Part shown: positions 14,671-15,938 of the stretch, piece by piece
Numbering within the stretch: position 1 is the first letter of the stretch
Layout: each line of letters begins with the position of its first letter
Assembly (NCBI GenBank): GCA_038247995.1
Contig: JBBRUG010000118.1
Coordinates: 1 to 15,938 of the forward strand
From: JBBRUG01 sp038247995
GTDB taxonomy: Bacteria > Chloroflexota > Chloroflexia > Chloroflexales > Chloroflexaceae
DNA length: 15,938 bases
Reading direction: 5' to 3'
The notes under the pieces: generated by a model
What the model saw: only the letters and a program-made list of their open reading frames with translations
What the model was told of the DNA's origin: nothing
The model's database searches: none
Translations under genes and position numbers: made by a program

Positions 14671-14817
14671 ATTCAGGCGTCAGGACTCAGGATTCAGAAT
14701 GCCGAAATAGTACACGAATGCGCGAATAAGCCCTACGAGCATGCCAGGGTGCGGCCCATTCGCGCATTGGCGGCGCCGCAGCCCTGCCGCCTGCAGCCTG
14801 TTTCCTGACGCCTGAAT
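14671..14817. mobile_element. Nested inverted-repeat (foldback/MITE-like) element between bcp and doxX
   Basis: Outer arms ATTCAGGCGTCAGG (14671-14684) and CCTGACGCCTGAAT (14804-14817) are perfect 14-bp inverted repeats. Inner arms AATGCGCGAAT (14717-14727) and ATTCGCGCATT (14758-14768) are perfect 11-bp inverted repeats. The left arm continues as heptamer-like steps (CAGGCGT, CAGGACT, CAGGATT). The 147-bp unit has no ORF and no obvious target duplication. A non-autonomous mobile element is the best guess; a large regulatory stem is the alternative. Confidence 0.5.
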
Positions 14818-14834
14818 CCTATTCCCGCCCGGTC

Positions 14835-14864
14835 TTGGTTCGCGCACATACTGTTTGTTATACT
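14835..14864 (+). promoter_or_regulatory. Probable doxX promoter
   Basis: TATACT (14859-14864) matches the -10 consensus at five of six bases. TTGGTT (14835-14840) is a weak -35 with an 18-nt spacer. It lies 55 nt before ATG 14920 and just outside the right arm of the foldback element. Confidence 0.5.
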
Positions 14865-14919
14865 TTATCTGTGAAATACATCACAACTTTACCTTTTGCA
14901 TTCCCATCGGAGGCTGACT

Positions 14920-15429
14920 ATGTCGCCGTATTTTGCTAGCCACTTCGATCAGTTCGACCGCCGCCTCACAAACTGGATGGCCCGCCACAGTGTTCCGTTG
15001 CTGCGCATTGGGCTGGGCCTGGTGTTCTTCTGGTTTGGGGTGCTGAAGTTCTTCCCGAGCCTCAGCCCGGCTCAGGAATTGGCGACGCGCACGATCAGCG
15101 TACTCTCGTTGGGGCTGATCGGGCCGGCAGTGAGTCTGCCGCTGCTGGCGGCGTGGGAAGTAACGATCGGACTGGGGTTGATCTTCGGGCGCTGGATGCG
15201 CGTTACGTTGCTGCTACTCTGGCTGCAGATGCTCGGCACCGTTACGCCTTTGTTGCTCTTTCCGGCGGAAGCCTTCAGCTATATTCCCTATGCACCCACG
15301 CTGGAGGGGCAATATATTATCAAGAATATTGTGCTGATTGCGGCCGGGTTGGTGATCGGTGCCACGGTACGCGGCGGGCGGCTCGTGGCCGAACCCTACC
15401 CGATACCGAGTGCGCGTAAGGCCCAGTAG
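14920..15429 (+). CDS. DoxX-family integral membrane protein
   Basis: 169 residues from ATG 14920, supported by GGAGG (14909-14913) with 6-nt spacing; a TTG 8 codons upstream has no such support. Four membrane segments are visible: VPLLRIGLGLVFFWFGVLKFF (about 28-48), a long hydrophobic pair region (about 62-90), VTLLLLWLQMLGTVTPLLLF (about 97-117) and YIIKNIVLIAAGLVIGATV (about 136-155). The FWFGVLKFFP and EGQYIIKN motifs fit the DoxX/YkgB-like group. Members take part in membrane redox processes, including partnership with superoxide-detoxifying enzymes in some bacteria, but most are uncharacterised. The divergent peroxiredoxin is consistent with an oxidative-stress link (inference). Its last 34 nt overlap the end of the opposing azlD gene. 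Confidence 0.85.
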   Translation: MSPYFASHFDQFDRRLTNWMARHSVPLLRIGLGLVFFWFGVLKFFPSLSPAQELATRTISVLSLGLIGPAVSLPLLAAWEVTIGLGLIFGRWMRVTLLLLWLQMLGTVTPLLLFPAEAFSYIPYAPTLEGQYIIKNIVLIAAGLVIGATVRGGRLVAEPYPIPSARKAQ

Positions 15430-15713
15430 GCCACCAGGCCAACAACAATCGTCGCCAGCACATTACTGGTGCGCCAGGCCACCAGCGCCCCAACCAGGCC
15501 GGCAAGCAGCGGCGCGCCGATGGTGAGCGTCGGTTCCGGGCCGGAACTCAGCAAAAGCGGACGCAGCGCCAGCGCGGTAAACACCGCCACCGGCACACCG
15601 CTGAGCCAGCGCTGCACCCAGACCGGCGGCTCTCCGCGCAGCAGAAACAACGGTGCCGTGCGTGTCAGCAGCGTTACTGCCGCCATACCGATGATTGTGA
15701 GCCAGATTGTCAT
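15396..15713 (-). CDS. azlD: AzlD-family membrane protein (branched-chain amino acid export)
   Basis: 105 residues, the usual AzlD length. Hydrophobic segments are WLTIIGMAAVTLLTR, the LSGVPVAVFTALALRPLLL region, and two near the C-terminus; the TRTAPLFLL and VPVAVFTALALRPLL motifs are typical. AzlD is the small subunit that works with AzlC to export branched-chain amino acids, and azlC normally lies immediately upstream and overlaps. Here the 225 nt upstream (15714-15938) contain no azlC end, so the partner is beyond the window or lost. The ribosome site is weak. The 3' end overlaps doxX by 34 nt on the opposite strand. Confidence 0.85.
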   Translation of the reverse strand: MTIWLTIIGMAAVTLLTRTAPLFLLRGEPPVWVQRWLSGVPVAVFTALALRPLLLSSGPEPTLTIGAPLLAGLVGALVAWRTSNVLATIVVGLVAYWALRALGIG

Positions 15714-15854
15714 AAGTATGTTTCGTAGTACGTGTTGTGTGTTGACGCACCCTTCGATACACGCTGCACGCTACTCAGGGTACGTGTCCTCTCAGGTGGA
15801 GGGTTTTTGCCGTTGCCCGCACCCCCAACCCCCTTCGGCTACGCTCAGAGCAGG

Positions 15855-15938
15855 CCGCTCCCTGAGCGGGAGCGGGGCTTCCGACAGCATCAGGACGCCG
15901 AATCTGCGGCGGCTCCCCCTGCTCCACGTGAGGGAGCA
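15855..15938. repeat. Palindromic repeats at the right edge
   Basis: CCGCTCCC (15855-15862) pairs with GGGAGCGG (15868-15875) around TGAGC. TGCTCC (15920-15925) pairs with GGAGCA (15933-15938) around seven bases and ends at the window edge. With the CCCCCAACCCCCTTCGGCTACGC-like stretch before them, they look like a dispersed intergenic repeat. The whole 15714-15938 stretch shows no gene. Confidence 0.55.

Overview
The window looks like chromosomal DNA from a high-GC Chloroflexota bacterium, probably Roseiflexus/Chloroflexus-like. This rests on recalled gene content and style: large modular secreted proteins ending in a short Y-[VL]-P-L tail, plant-type LRRs next to a clostripain peptidase, GEVED/DUF11 adhesin modules, an Asp-box (VPS10/sortilin-like) protein, and intergenic DNA full of heptamer/octamer tracts and REP-like palindromes. 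No rRNA, tRNA, CRISPR array, transposase or phage gene was seen.

Layout. (1) 1-5990: two consecutive plus-strand cassettes, each a short-unit tandem tract, an identical 18-bp element, 96 nt of leader, and a secreted multidomain protein (a C11 cysteine peptidase with LRR and Fn3 modules, then a GEVED/DUF11/Ig/cupredoxin-fold protein). A perfect 13-bp hairpin closes the block. (2) 6000-7020: a damaged CpaB/SAF-type membrane protein with a frameshift, REP-like palindromes and an AT-rich island holding a strong terminator. (3) 7007-10947: a minus-strand unit with a sigma70-type promoter, a 1054-residue Asp-box protein, and an AHL-lactonase-like metallo-beta-lactamase-fold protein whose 5' end is replaced by a palindrome. 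(4) 11193-12346: a third heptamer tract, then a HEAT-like/pRiA4b ORF-3-like gene broken by one in-frame TAA. (5) 12455-13517: two overlapping minus-strand conserved hypothetical genes. (6) 13685-13981: an orphan C-terminal scrap of a TPR-type regulator. (7) 14144-15429: a divergent bcp/doxX pair separated by a nested inverted-repeat (foldback) element. (8) 15396-15713: an azlD gene overlapping the doxX end tail to tail, with no azlC beside it inside the window.

How it works together. The first two genes probably encode cell-surface or secreted products under a shared upstream architecture. The central block is accessory DNA under decay: one frameshift, one nonsense codon, one 5' truncation and one orphan domain within about 8 kb, with palindromic repeats at two of the broken gene ends. 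The bcp/doxX pair is ordinary redox housekeeping. The best lead for something undescribed is the duplicated tract/18-mer/fixed-distance leader in front of the two YxPL-tailed secreted proteins. All family calls come from reading motifs by eye; no database search was run.
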